Source: Paraburkholderia caribensis (GTDB lineage: Bacteria; Pseudomonadota; Gammaproteobacteria; Burkholderiales; Burkholderiaceae). From it: a stretch of DNA of 64,000 bases. The DNA lies in contig NZ_CP026101.1 in NCBI RefSeq assembly GCF_002902945.1, forward strand, positions 1,674,001 through 1,738,000, in the 5' to 3' direction. The notes beneath the pieces are model-generated. The model was not told the DNA's origin. It searched no databases and saw only the letters and a list, made by a program, of their open reading frames with translations. The position numbers were made by a program, and so were the translations under genes. Shown here in pieces: positions 35,790-44,019 of the stretch; position 1 is the first letter of the stretch, and each line of letters starts with the position of its first letter.

Positions 35790-37682
35790 CTAGCCGTGCT
35801 TGCGCTGGGCCTGCGCCGCGAGTCTCACGGGCGCATTGACCGCGCCGTATCCGTCGTAACCGCCCTTGCGCTGCACGACCTCCAGAAAGAAGCGGCCATC
35901 CATCTGCTCGGTGTACACATGGAAGAACTCGCCGCCCTGCGCGTCCCTGTCGTAGAGGATGTGGGCGTCTTTCATCTGGTTCACGATCCCGTCGGCGAAA
36001 TCGTAACGCGCTTCAAGGTCATCGTAATAGTTCGACGGGATTCTCAATAGCTGAACGTCGCGTGCGCGCAACTGTTCGACGGCCGCGAAAATATTGTCGG
36101 TGTCGAATGCAACGTGATTGAGGCCCGTTCCACGATACGTGTGCAGCGATTGCGCAGTCGAAGTCCGTCCGTCCACTGAAGCGTTCAGAACGATTCGCAC
36201 CGATCCATCGGCGCTGCGCACCGCGCGGCTGCGCACGAGTCCGTAAGGATCGGGAAGCAACCAGGCAGGCTCCGCATCGAAACCGAACACAGCCTTGAAG
36301 TAGAGAATCCATGTATCGAGTGCGTCGGCAGGCAGATCGAGACACACGTGATCGATGCGCTTCAACTCGCCCTGCACCGCTTGCGTGCGTTCGCTGTCAG
36401 GCGTGCTCAGCACGAAGTCGGCTTCATATAGCGTCGGCTCGTCGGGCCGCGCATCGACGAAGTAATGCAGGCTGCCATCGGGCGCGCGCACGCCCGGCAC
36501 GACGCGTTCGTTCGGGCCGACGCGGCCCGAGAACGGTGCATAGCCGAACGACGTCGCGCGTTCGAACACACGCGCGGCATCGTCGACCTGAAACGCCGAC
36601 GCGCACAGCGACAGCCCGTGCCGATGGAAGAACTCGCTGGCGAACGAATCGGTCTCCGCGTTCAGCACGATCGACGCCCCGCCCTGCTGATACAGCGTCA
36701 CATCCTTCGAACGATGCTTGCCCGCCGCATGAAAGCCCGCTTCGGCGAAGCGCTGCGCAAGAGGCGGCACGCTGGTCGCATCGACGGCGAACTCGATGAA
36801 CTGGAAGCCCGAATGCGCGGGCGGCGCAGGCGGCGTGAAGAGCGGCTGACCATCCTTCGAGCGGGCGCCCTTGAGCCCGGCCTGCTCTTCGAGATACAGC
36901 AGCGAGCGGTAGCCATCGGCGGCCGTCGCCGCTGTCGGCGCGGCACGAAAGCCGTCGTTGAAAATTTCGAGCGAAAACGGACCTTGATAACCCGTCGCGA
37001 GCACGCGCTCCGCGAAGCCGGCGACATCGAGATCGCCTTGCCCCGGGAAGCATCGAAAGTGCCGGCTCCATTCGAGCACGTCCATCTTCTGCAGCGGCGC
37101 ATCCGCGATCTGGACGAAGGCGATGCGGTCGCCGGGAATCTCCGCGATGGGATCGATCGGGTCGTCGATCGACAGCGTATGGAAGCTGTCGAGTATCAGG
37201 CCGAGACTCGGATGATCGACGGCATCGACGAGCTGCCATGCGTGTCGATACGAGTTCACGTACTTGCCCCACGCCAGTGCCTCGAAGCCCACGCGCACGC
37301 CTTCGCGCTCGGCGAGCAACGCAAGCTGGCCGAGCTGATCGACGATCAGCGCATCGTCCGCGATCACGTTTGGATTGACGCTGCTGCACACGAGCACGAG
37401 ATCCGTGCCGAGTTCGTGCATCAGCTCGAACTTGCGCTGCGCGCGGTTCAGGTTCTGCGCGAGCCGCTCCTTCGAAACGCCCTCGAAATCGCGGAACGGC
37501 TGGAACAGCGTGATCTGCAGGCCGAGATCGGCGCAACGTTTGCGGATGTCGGCGGGCGAGCCGTCGAAGTACAGCAGATCGTTTTCGAAGATCTCGACGC
37601 CGTCGAAACCCGCCGCGCGAATCGCCGCGAGCTTCTCGACGAGCGTGCCGCTAACCGACACAGTGGCAATGGAGCGAAGCAT
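35790..37682 (-). CDS. quiC: 3-dehydroshikimate dehydratase fused to an HPPD-like domain (QuiC type)
   Basis: The product is 630 aa from the ATG at 37682. The N-terminal half is a xylose-isomerase-like TIM barrel with candidate metal ligands in GFEALAWG (Glu), LILDSFHTL (Asp/His), FVQIADAP (Gln) and FSLEIFND (Glu), as in AsbF/QuiC dehydratases. The C-terminal half has tandem VOC domains resembling 4-hydroxyphenylpyruvate dioxygenase, with IDHVCLDLP and LNHVAFDTDN histidines and FFLEVVQRKGGYDGYG. The enzyme converts 3-dehydroshikimate to protocatechuate in quinate/shikimate catabolism; the role of the VOC half is uncertain. It lies 26 bp downstream of the BKACE gene, in the same direction. Confidence 0.87.
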   Translation of the reverse strand: MLRSIATVSVSGTLVEKLAAIRAAGFDGVEIFENDLLYFDGSPADIRKRCADLGLQITLFQPFRDFEGVSKERLAQNLNRAQRKFELMHELGTDLVLVCSSVNPNVIADDALIVDQLGQLALLAEREGVRVGFEALAWGKYVNSYRHAWQLVDAVDHPSLGLILDSFHTLSIDDPIDPIAEIPGDRIAFVQIADAPLQKMDVLEWSRHFRCFPGQGDLDVAGFAERVLATGYQGPFSLEIFNDGFRAAPTAATAADGYRSLLYLEEQAGLKGARSKDGQPLFTPPAPPAHSGFQFIEFAVDATSVPPLAQRFAEAGFHAAGKHRSKDVTLYQQGGASIVLNAETDSFASEFFHRHGLSLCASAFQVDDAARVFERATSFGYAPFSGRVGPNERVVPGVRAPDGSLHYFVDARPDEPTLYEADFVLSTPDSERTQAVQGELKRIDHVCLDLPADALDTWILYFKAVFGFDAEPAWLLPDPYGLVRSRAVRSADGSVRIVLNASVDGRTSTAQSLHTYRGTGLNHVAFDTDNIFAAVEQLRARDVQLLRIPSNYYDDLEARYDFADGIVNQMKDAHILYDRDAQGGEFFHVYTEQMDGRFFLEVVQRKGGYDGYGAVNAPVRLAAQAQRKHG

Positions 37683-37708
37683 GATAGGGCTTGGTTCGGG
37701 AATCGTGT

Positions 37709-38554
37709 TTACGCGGCGGGCTTGAGCGCCAGCATCTCGCGAGCCTGCCTGGGCGTCGCGACAGGACGGCCGAATTCGCCGCACAGCTTCGCCACGCGCT
37801 CGACGAGTTGCGCATTGCTTTTCGCCAGCGTGTCCTTGTCCCAGCGCACGTTGTCCTCGAGCCCCGTGCGGCAATGGCCGCCCATTTCGAGCGTCCAGTA
37901 GTTCACCTCGAGCTGATGCCGGCCGATGCCCGCAGCCGTCCATGTCGCGCTCGGCAGCAGCTTCTGCAGTTGCGCCACTTCGAATTCGAGAATCTCGCGG
38001 CGCGCGGGCAATGCGTTCTTCACGCCCATCACGAACTGCACATGCACGGGCTCTTTCAACAGGCCCTGTTGCACGAGATCGACGGTGCTGTACAGCATGG
38101 CCAGGTCGAAGATTTCGATTTCGGGCTTCACGTCGTGATCGAGCATCGTCTGCGCGAGCGTGCGCACGAAATCGGGCGGATTCTCGTAGACCGTGGTCGG
38201 GAAGTTCACCGAGCCCGTGGCCAGCGACGCCATGTCAGGCCGCAAATCGAGCATCGCGCCGCGTTGCTCGAAGGAACGGCCGCGCCCGCCCGTCGAAAAC
38301 TGGATGATGATGTCCGGGCAATGCTTGCGGATGCCTTCCTGCAGCTTCGCGAAGCTGCTGCGGTCGGAACTCGAGCGCTCTTCTTCGTCGCGCACGTGCA
38401 GATGCACGAGGGTCGCGCCGGCTTCATAGGCTTCATGGGTGCTCTCGACCTGCTCGGGAATCGAGATCGGCACCGCCGGGTTGTCCTTCTTGCGCGGCAC
38501 GGAACCCGTGATCGCGACGGAAATGATGCAAGGCTGATTCGTGGCGTGACTCAT
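37709..38554 (-). CDS. BKACE family protein (3-keto-5-aminohexanoate cleavage enzyme-like)
   Basis: The product is 281 aa. The TIM-barrel family signature includes SVAITGSVPRKKDNPAVPIS, the metal-binding HLHVRD (H-x-H) and QFSTGGRG. BKACE enzymes condense beta-keto acids with acetyl-CoA using zinc. The exact substrate varies widely across the family and cannot be told here. It is the first gene of a likely two-gene operon with quiC, divergent from an IclR regulator. The start at 38554 is chosen over an in-frame upstream extension that lacks family similarity. Confidence 0.87.
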   Translation of the reverse strand: MSHATNQPCIISVAITGSVPRKKDNPAVPISIPEQVESTHEAYEAGATLVHLHVRDEEERSSSDRSSFAKLQEGIRKHCPDIIIQFSTGGRGRSFEQRGAMLDLRPDMASLATGSVNFPTTVYENPPDFVRTLAQTMLDHDVKPEIEIFDLAMLYSTVDLVQQGLLKEPVHVQFVMGVKNALPARREILEFEVAQLQKLLPSATWTAAGIGRHQLEVNYWTLEMGGHCRTGLEDNVRWDKDTLAKSNAQLVERVAKLCGEFGRPVATPRQAREMLALKPAA

Positions 38555-38701
38555 GGCAGAACCTTTCTCGATGAAACCTGTGATGCCGCTTGCGCGCCGC
38601 ATCCGATGTGCCCATCCGGTGCGGCGCGGCCTGAAGCGCTGAGGTGGCTCAAGAATAGGCAAGCGCCCTGGGGTGGGCAATGCTCCCGATGCCCGAAACG
38701 T

Positions 38702-38733
38702 GCGTTAATCGCACGTTTCTGTGCGATTAACGC
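38702..38733. promoter_or_regulatory. Long inverted repeat, probable IclR operator
   Basis: GCGTTAATCGCAC (38702-38714) and its exact reverse complement GTGCGATTAACGC (38721-38733) are separated by 6 nt in the 380-bp space between the divergent BKACE and iclR-type genes. IclR regulators bind palindromic sites of this kind. The binding is inferred. Confidence 0.7.
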
Positions 38734-38934
38734 GCGCTTCGCGGGTTTGCACCAGGCTGGGTGTCGTGTGGCGCATACAGTGCGGGGCGAGGTTTCCCGC
38801 CCGATTCGCAAGCGGGCGAAACGGTGTTCCCGGGTGCTCGTGGCGCTATCGACCAACGGCGCGCAGTCGATGACAACTGAGCGATAATCGCGCATACCGA
38901 TACGTTAGCCGCGCAAAATCAGGGAACGATTGCC

Positions 38935-39705
38935 ATGAACCGACCGCCATTGGACAAACGCGACTGGATCGCGGGCCTCGAAAAAGGCCTCGCGATCCTC
39001 GAGTCGTTCGACAGCGAACATGCCCGGCTCACGCCGAGCCAGGCCGCGCAACTGACGGGCATGACCCGCACGGCCGCGCGCCGCTATCTGTTGACGCTCG
39101 AACATCTCGGCTATGTGCAGGGCGACGGCAAGCTGTACGGCTTGACGCCGCGGGTGCTGCGCGTCGGCTGGTCGTATTTCGATTCGGCGCGGCTGCCGAA
39201 AACCGTGCAGCCGTACCTGCAGCAACTGAGCGCGACGATCAACGAATCCGTCTACGTGAGCGTGCTCGACGATTGGGAACTGGTGTTCATCGCGCGCAAC
39301 GGCACGTCGCGTGTGATGACGACGGGTTTCGTGCTCGGCGCGCGCGTGCCCGCCCCGCTCACCTCCCCCGGCGTCGTGCTGCTCGCGTATCACCGCGATC
39401 AGGAAGCGATGCAGACGTGGCTCAACGACGCTGAACTCAAGCCCTTCACGCCGCACACGCTCACGAACAAGACCGGCCTGCTCGAAAAGGTCCGCCGCGC
39501 GCAGGCCGACGGGTTCGCGGTGATCGAGCAACAGCTGGATATCGGCGTGCGCGGCGTCGCCGTGCCGATGAAGAACCGCCATGGCGAAGTGGTCGCGGCG
39601 CTCAGCACGAACATGCCGATGGGCAAGGAAACGTCGGAAGCGGCGCTCAATCGCGTATTGCGCGCGCTGCAAGAATCGGCGCTGTCGATGCTCAACGTCC
39701 TATAG
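38935..39705 (+). CDS. IclR-family transcriptional regulator
   Basis: The product is 256 aa with an N-terminal winged helix (LEKGLAILESFDSEHARLTPSQAAQLTGMTRTAARRYL) of which the recognition part is MTRTAARRYLLTL, and a C-terminal effector-binding domain (VARNGTSRVM-like VFIARNGTSRVMTTGF). It resembles PcaR/PobR-type regulators of aromatic catabolism. Divergence from the BKACE-quiC genes and the inverted repeat between them suggest it controls that pathway, perhaps in response to protocatechuate or a beta-keto acid. Confidence 0.88.
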   Translation: MNRPPLDKRDWIAGLEKGLAILESFDSEHARLTPSQAAQLTGMTRTAARRYLLTLEHLGYVQGDGKLYGLTPRVLRVGWSYFDSARLPKTVQPYLQQLSATINESVYVSVLDDWELVFIARNGTSRVMTTGFVLGARVPAPLTSPGVVLLAYHRDQEAMQTWLNDAELKPFTPHTLTNKTGLLEKVRRAQADGFAVIEQQLDIGVRGVAVPMKNRHGEVVAALSTNMPMGKETSEAALNRVLRALQESALSMLNVL

Positions 39706-39741
39706 TGAATGACGTAGAGGTAGCGGACGTGGGAGCGAATC

Positions 39742-40413
39742 ATGTACGGTCGATTTGCGGATCGCGCCGACGCGGGCCGTGCGCTCGCCGTTCAACTGAA
39801 GCATTACGCGCAACGCGACGATGTCGTCGTGCTCGGGCTGCCGCGCGGCGGCGTGCCCGTTGCGTATGAGGTCGCGCGTGCGCTCGGCGCGCCGCTCGAT
39901 GTGCTCGTGGTGCGCAAGCTCGGCGTGCCGTGGCAATGCGAGCTGGCAATGGGCGCGATTGCATCGGGCGATGCGCTGTATGTGGATGAAGAACTGATGC
40001 GCGAGACGGGCGTATCGCAGCCCGAATTCGAACGCGTCCTCGCGGAGGAGAAAGCGCAACTGGCGCGGCGCGAGACGCTGTTTCGCGACCCGCTGCGCGC
40101 GCGCGTCGACGTGACGGGCCGCATCGCGATCATCGTCGACGACGGGCTCGCAACGGGTGCTTCAATGAAGGTGGCCGCACGCGCATTGCGCGCACGCGCG
40201 CCGGCGAGAATCGTCGCGGCGTTGCCCGTCGCGCCGCCCGACGCGGCCGGGCGCATCGGCGGCGACGTCGACGAATATGTCTGCGTGAACGCGCCGGAAC
40301 TCTTCTTCAGCGTCAGCCAGTTTTATTCGGACTTCAGCGAAACCACCGACGACGATGTGCGCGCAATACTCGCACGCGCATCGTCGGCCAGCGGGCCCGC
40401 GTCGTGCGGATGA
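39742..40413 (+). CDS. Phosphoribosyltransferase-family protein
   Basis: The product is 223 aa. The type I PRTase fold is indicated by VVVLGLPRGGVPVAYEVARAL and the PRPP-binding loop IAIIVDDGLATGASM. It has the form of the stand-alone predicted phosphoribosyltransferases (PF00156) that are common in Burkholderiales and whose substrate is unknown. It starts 36 bp after the iclR gene but has no obvious link to it. Confidence 0.85.
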   Translation: MYGRFADRADAGRALAVQLKHYAQRDDVVVLGLPRGGVPVAYEVARALGAPLDVLVVRKLGVPWQCELAMGAIASGDALYVDEELMRETGVSQPEFERVLAEEKAQLARRETLFRDPLRARVDVTGRIAIIVDDGLATGASMKVAARALRARAPARIVAALPVAPPDAAGRIGGDVDEYVCVNAPELFFSVSQFYSDFSETTDDDVRAILARASSASGPASCG

Positions 40414-40486
40414 CGCGCGCGCTTGCACCGACTGACCTGCAGCGCGACGGCCGGTAGACGCGCCGTCGTTGCCGCAGGCGTTGCTT

Positions 40487-41380
40487 TCAGGCGGCGGCCG
40501 CGGTGAGATGCAACGGCAGATAGCTTTGCAGGTAGTCTTCGAACTCGCCGCGCACTTCCGGGTGACGCAGCGCGAATTCGACAGTCGCCTTCAGATAGCC
40601 GATCTTGCTGCCGCAATCGAAGCGCGTGCCGAAATAGCGATACGCGAGCACCTGCTCTTCCGTCAGCAGCGATTGCAGCGCGTCCGTGAGTTGCAGTTCG
40701 CCGCCCGCGCCCGGCTTCAGCGCGCGAATGTGCTTGAAGATGGTCGGCATCAGCACATAGCGGCCGACCACGCCGAGATTCGACGGCGCCTTATCGGGTG
40801 CCGGCTTCTCGACGATGCCCGACAGCTTGATCACATCCTCTTCCCATTCCTTGCCGTCGACCACGCCATACGAGCGGCTCGCTTCGCGCGCGATGGTTTC
40901 GACACCGACGACCGAGCTGTGATAATGGTTGAACACGTCGACCAGTTGCTTCATCACGGGCTGCTCGCTGTGCAGCAGGTCGTCGGCGAGGATCACGGCG
41001 AACGGGCTGTCGCCGACCAGCTTTTCGGCGCACATGACCGCATGGCCGAGGCCGAGCGCTTCTGCCTGACGTACGTAGAAGCAATCCACATTTGCCGGCT
41101 TGATGCTGCGCACGAGATCGAGCAGTTGCTCCTTGCCGCGCGCTTCGAGTTCCGCCTCGATTTCATAGGACTTGTCGAAGTGATCTTCGATTGCCCGCTT
41201 GCTGCGGCCTGTGACGAAGATCATTTCGGTGATGCCTGCCGCGATCGCTTCTTCGACCGCGTACTGGATCAGCGGTTTATCGACGATGGGCAGCATCTCC
41301 TTCGGGCTCGCCTTCGTGGCGGGCAGAAAACGTGTGCCGAGGCCCGCTACAGGAAAGACGGCTTTGGTGACTTTCAGCAT
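40487..41380 (-). CDS. galU: UTP--glucose-1-phosphate uridylyltransferase
   Basis: The product is 297 aa from the ATG at 41380 (MLKVTKAVFPVAGLGTRFLP, the usual N-terminus); a GTG at 41395 and an ATG at 41389 are also in frame. Nucleotide-binding GLGTRFLPATKASPKEMLP and VDKPLIQYAVEEA are diagnostic. The enzyme makes UDP-glucose in the cytosol, feeding lipopolysaccharide and exopolysaccharide synthesis, which fits the polysaccharide locus that follows. Confidence 0.95.
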   Translation of the reverse strand: MLKVTKAVFPVAGLGTRFLPATKASPKEMLPIVDKPLIQYAVEEAIAAGITEMIFVTGRSKRAIEDHFDKSYEIEAELEARGKEQLLDLVRSIKPANVDCFYVRQAEALGLGHAVMCAEKLVGDSPFAVILADDLLHSEQPVMKQLVDVFNHYHSSVVGVETIAREASRSYGVVDGKEWEEDVIKLSGIVEKPAPDKAPSNLGVVGRYVLMPTIFKHIRALKPGAGGELQLTDALQSLLTEEQVLAYRYFGTRFDCGSKIGYLKATVEFALRHPEVRGEFEDYLQSYLPLHLTAAAA

Positions 41381-41643
41381 GGTATGCATTTCCACTCGGT
41401 TGATTGAATGTATGCAATCGCCGTGAGAGGCGGCGCATTGTCGTGCCGGAAAAGACTAGCGCAAAAATTATTTGAAAGGACTGATAGCGCCCTGTTGAAA
41501 TTAATTCAAATTGTTCATTTCGAATGCGTCGTTCCGATATTTGAAATCATGCGGAAATAATGACGCGAACAATCCGGGGCGCCGTGCGTGGGCGCGCGTA
41601 AATCTTGCCCATCATGCCGAGGGCGAGCGCCGCCCTCATGCGC

Positions 41644-41787
41644 TCATTCGTTTTCCTCGAACTGCGGCATTTTTTCCGGGTTCATCCGGATACGGCTGAT
41701 CGGCTCGTTGCGCAATGCTTCACGGTACGCGGACACGGCAACGAGTAGCAGCAACACGGCGACGCCGGCGATCAAATGCAGGTTCAT
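41644..41787 (-). CDS. Small single-pass membrane protein
   Basis: The product is 47 aa with one N-terminal hydrophobic helix (LIAGVAVLLLLVAVSAY) and a charged tail ending MPQFEENE. A weak purine-rich site precedes the ATG. I recognise no family. Coding is plausible but not certain; the flanking DNA is AT-rich and non-coding. Confidence 0.5.
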   Translation of the reverse strand: MNLHLIAGVAVLLLLVAVSAYREALRNEPISRIRMNPEKMPQFEENE

Positions 41788-42028
41788 GACCTCACCCCTG
41801 TCAGAAGTTTTCCCCGCATGAACGTAACACGAAAAAAACGTCAAATAATTCGGGTGTCTATTTGAATTTCGACCGGCTTCGACAATTCATTGTCAGTATG
41901 AAGGCTTGAATAATTCCAATCATTTCTTGTTGATTTTTTACACGCCCTTTCACCTAGGATACGCAAGCAGGCGTGCTGCCTCCTGGAGGCTGCGCGCCAA
42001 TTCATTCATCAACGATTGAGGACCGCGC

Positions 42029-43213
42029 ATGAGCGACACAGCACTGGACGCCACCCGTTCGTCCCTGTCCTTTGCGCCGGGGACGCGCAGCGAGGCGAAG
42101 GTCGCCGGGAAGGAACATGTCATCGACGCGATGCGCGGGTTCGCCGCGTTGCTGGTGGCATATTTTCATTGTCGCCAGATCGAATGGGTGGGCATGCAGA
42201 GCTTTCACCATGTGGTGGGCAAATCATTCGATCTGAATACGATCGTTGCGTATCTGACGCTGCCCATTGCGTGGGGCTCGGCGGGTGTGCCGATTTTTTT
42301 TGTTATTAGCGGATATTGCATTCATCGCGGCGCTGCGCAGCGTCTCGCGAACAATTCTGCGTATCGGCTCGATGCGATGAATTTTTGGGCGCGGAGGTTT
42401 GCGCGCATATACCCTGTGCTGTTTGCTGCGCTGCTGCTGACGCTTGCGCTTGATTGGGCCAGCCTGCAATTTCCCCCCGTCAATCACAAGATTCTCGATA
42501 TCGGGCCACAGGCGTTTTTTGTCAATCTGTTCTCGCTGCAAGGCGTGGCCGGCAAGACGTATGGGTCGAATGGCGCGCTGTGGACGCTGTCGCTAGAAGT
42601 GCAGTTTTATGTGGTCTATCCGCTGGTTTTCGCGCTGCGGCGCAGGCTTGGAATTTTGCCTGTGCTTGGGATGGTGGCGCTCGTTAATGTGGTGTCGGTT
42701 TTTGTGTTCGAGCGGCATGACTTGCAGTTCTTTACGTCGTTCTGGTTCTCATGGATGCTCGGGGCATGGATCGCTGAATTGCAGATCAAGCGTGGCGATG
42801 ATTCGTCGCGTAAGCACGTGCCGTGGCTGATGTATGGGTTGGCCGTTTTGCTGACCGTGCTTGGGTGTGTTGCCTTTCGCTTTGGGCAGTACCTGGCGTT
42901 TCAGTTTTGGGCCGTTGGGTTTGCGTGCTATCTGAATGAGGCTCTCAAGAGCCGGCAGCATAGCGAGACGCCTGTGATTCGATTGCTGTCCCGGTTTGGT
43001 GACTTCAGCTTCTCGCTCTATTCGATTCATTTGCCCATTTTTGTGTTGCTCTCTTCTGTGTTGTATCGCTCGGTTTTGCAGTTGTCGATCTTGCCGACTT
43101 TTGGTTTTATGCTTGTGGCACTTGTCGTTGCATGGGTTTTTTATCGTTGTGTCGAGTTGCCGGCGATGAAGTGGTCCAGTAGTTTCAAGTCTGCTAGTGG
43201 GCGGGTGCCGTAA
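42029..43213 (+). CDS. Acyltransferase family 3 (OafA/YrhL-like)
   Basis: The product is 394 aa with about 10 membrane segments. The acyltransferase-3 signatures are IDAMRGFAALLVAYFHCRQIEW near the N-terminus (conserved R and H), FFVISGYCIHRGAA and the SLEVQFYVVYPLVFAL catalytic-region block. It probably O-acetylates a polysaccharide or lipid sugar at the inner membrane. From about 42280 on the gene uses many T-ending codons and is visibly poorer in GC than neighbouring genes, suggesting separate ancestry. It directly precedes a 659-bp palindrome. Confidence 0.88.
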   Translation: MSDTALDATRSSLSFAPGTRSEAKVAGKEHVIDAMRGFAALLVAYFHCRQIEWVGMQSFHHVVGKSFDLNTIVAYLTLPIAWGSAGVPIFFVISGYCIHRGAAQRLANNSAYRLDAMNFWARRFARIYPVLFAALLLTLALDWASLQFPPVNHKILDIGPQAFFVNLFSLQGVAGKTYGSNGALWTLSLEVQFYVVYPLVFALRRRLGILPVLGMVALVNVVSVFVFERHDLQFFTSFWFSWMLGAWIAELQIKRGDDSSRKHVPWLMYGLAVLLTVLGCVAFRFGQYLAFQFWAVGFACYLNEALKSRQHSETPVIRLLSRFGDFSFSLYSIHLPIFVLLSSVLYRSVLQLSILPTFGFMLVALVVAWVFYRCVELPAMKWSSSFKSASGRVP

Positions 43214-43306
43214 CTTGTGGGATTGGGCTGGTTTTTGGTTGCGTTGGCATCCGCGTTTTGTTGTCTTGCTTCACGCGTCGTCGCCGGTCGGTGTATTGGC
43301 CTTTGC

Positions 43307-43965
43307 GCTGGCATCCGCGTTACGTTATCTAGCTTCAGGCGTCGCCCCTGTGCGGGGCGGCACCTACTTTTCTTTGCCGCCGCAAAGAAAAGTAGGCAAA
43401 AGAAAGCGGCTCACACCGCCAGCGCTAATTCTTGCCTGAGGGCCCCCAAAGGTTCTTACGCTGCACACGGCAATCACGTCATTCGCGTTCGTTGCCAGCG
43501 CTCTTGCTGAGCGCCTCACCCGCTTCACGCTCCCGCGTTTCAGCATGCCGCGCCAGACAGTCCACGGCCGCCCAGGTGGCAAACTGTGTGTCGGCCCTCG
43601 GTGCTCCACACCCTTCACTCCGGACCGATAGCGCATGCGTTCCACCCGGTAAGAGCGCCAAGCCATACGACGCGACAACCTACACACAGTTTGCCACCTG
43701 GGCGGCACATGCCATTCGCTGACGCTGGCTCATGTATGGGTGTTTGAAGTGGGTGAGGCGCTCATTCAGCGCGCTGGCAACGCACACGAACAAGGGCGTT
43801 GCCGTGCGAAGTGTGGGGACGTTGGGGGCCCGTGGGCAAACGTCAAAGGCTGGCGGTGTGAGCCGCTTTCTTTTGCCTACTTTTCTTTGCGGCGGCAAAG
43901 AAAAGTAGGTGCCGCCCCGCACAGGGGCGACGCTTGAAGCGCGCTAACGTAACGCGGATGCCAGC
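43307..43965. repeat. 659-bp imperfect palindrome, non-coding
   Basis: Outer arms 43307-43423 and 43849-43965 are inverted near-copies of each other (117 bp each). Inside them further segments match in inverted order: CGTTGCCAGCGC near 43490 with its inverse near 43780, and CCGCCCAGGTGGCAAACTGT near 43568 with its inverse near 43690. Each outer arm holds its own perfect 15-bp hairpin (CCTACTTTTCTTTGC stem; 43363-43396 and 43876-43909). A partial extra copy of the arm tip lies at 43238-43280. No protein is convincingly encoded. The whole 806-bp gap 43214-44019 is explained mainly by this element. Confidence 0.85.
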
Positions 43966-44019
43966 TCAAACCCAGGCAAACCACTCAGCGTCGCAGACAG
44001 ACAGAAAAAACCTCAACCC

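Noticed and set aside
43307..43965. CRISPR array or tRNA-like element in the repetitive region
   Set aside because: The repeats are inverted arms and not short direct repeats with unique spacers; no cas gene or tRNA cloverleaf is visible.
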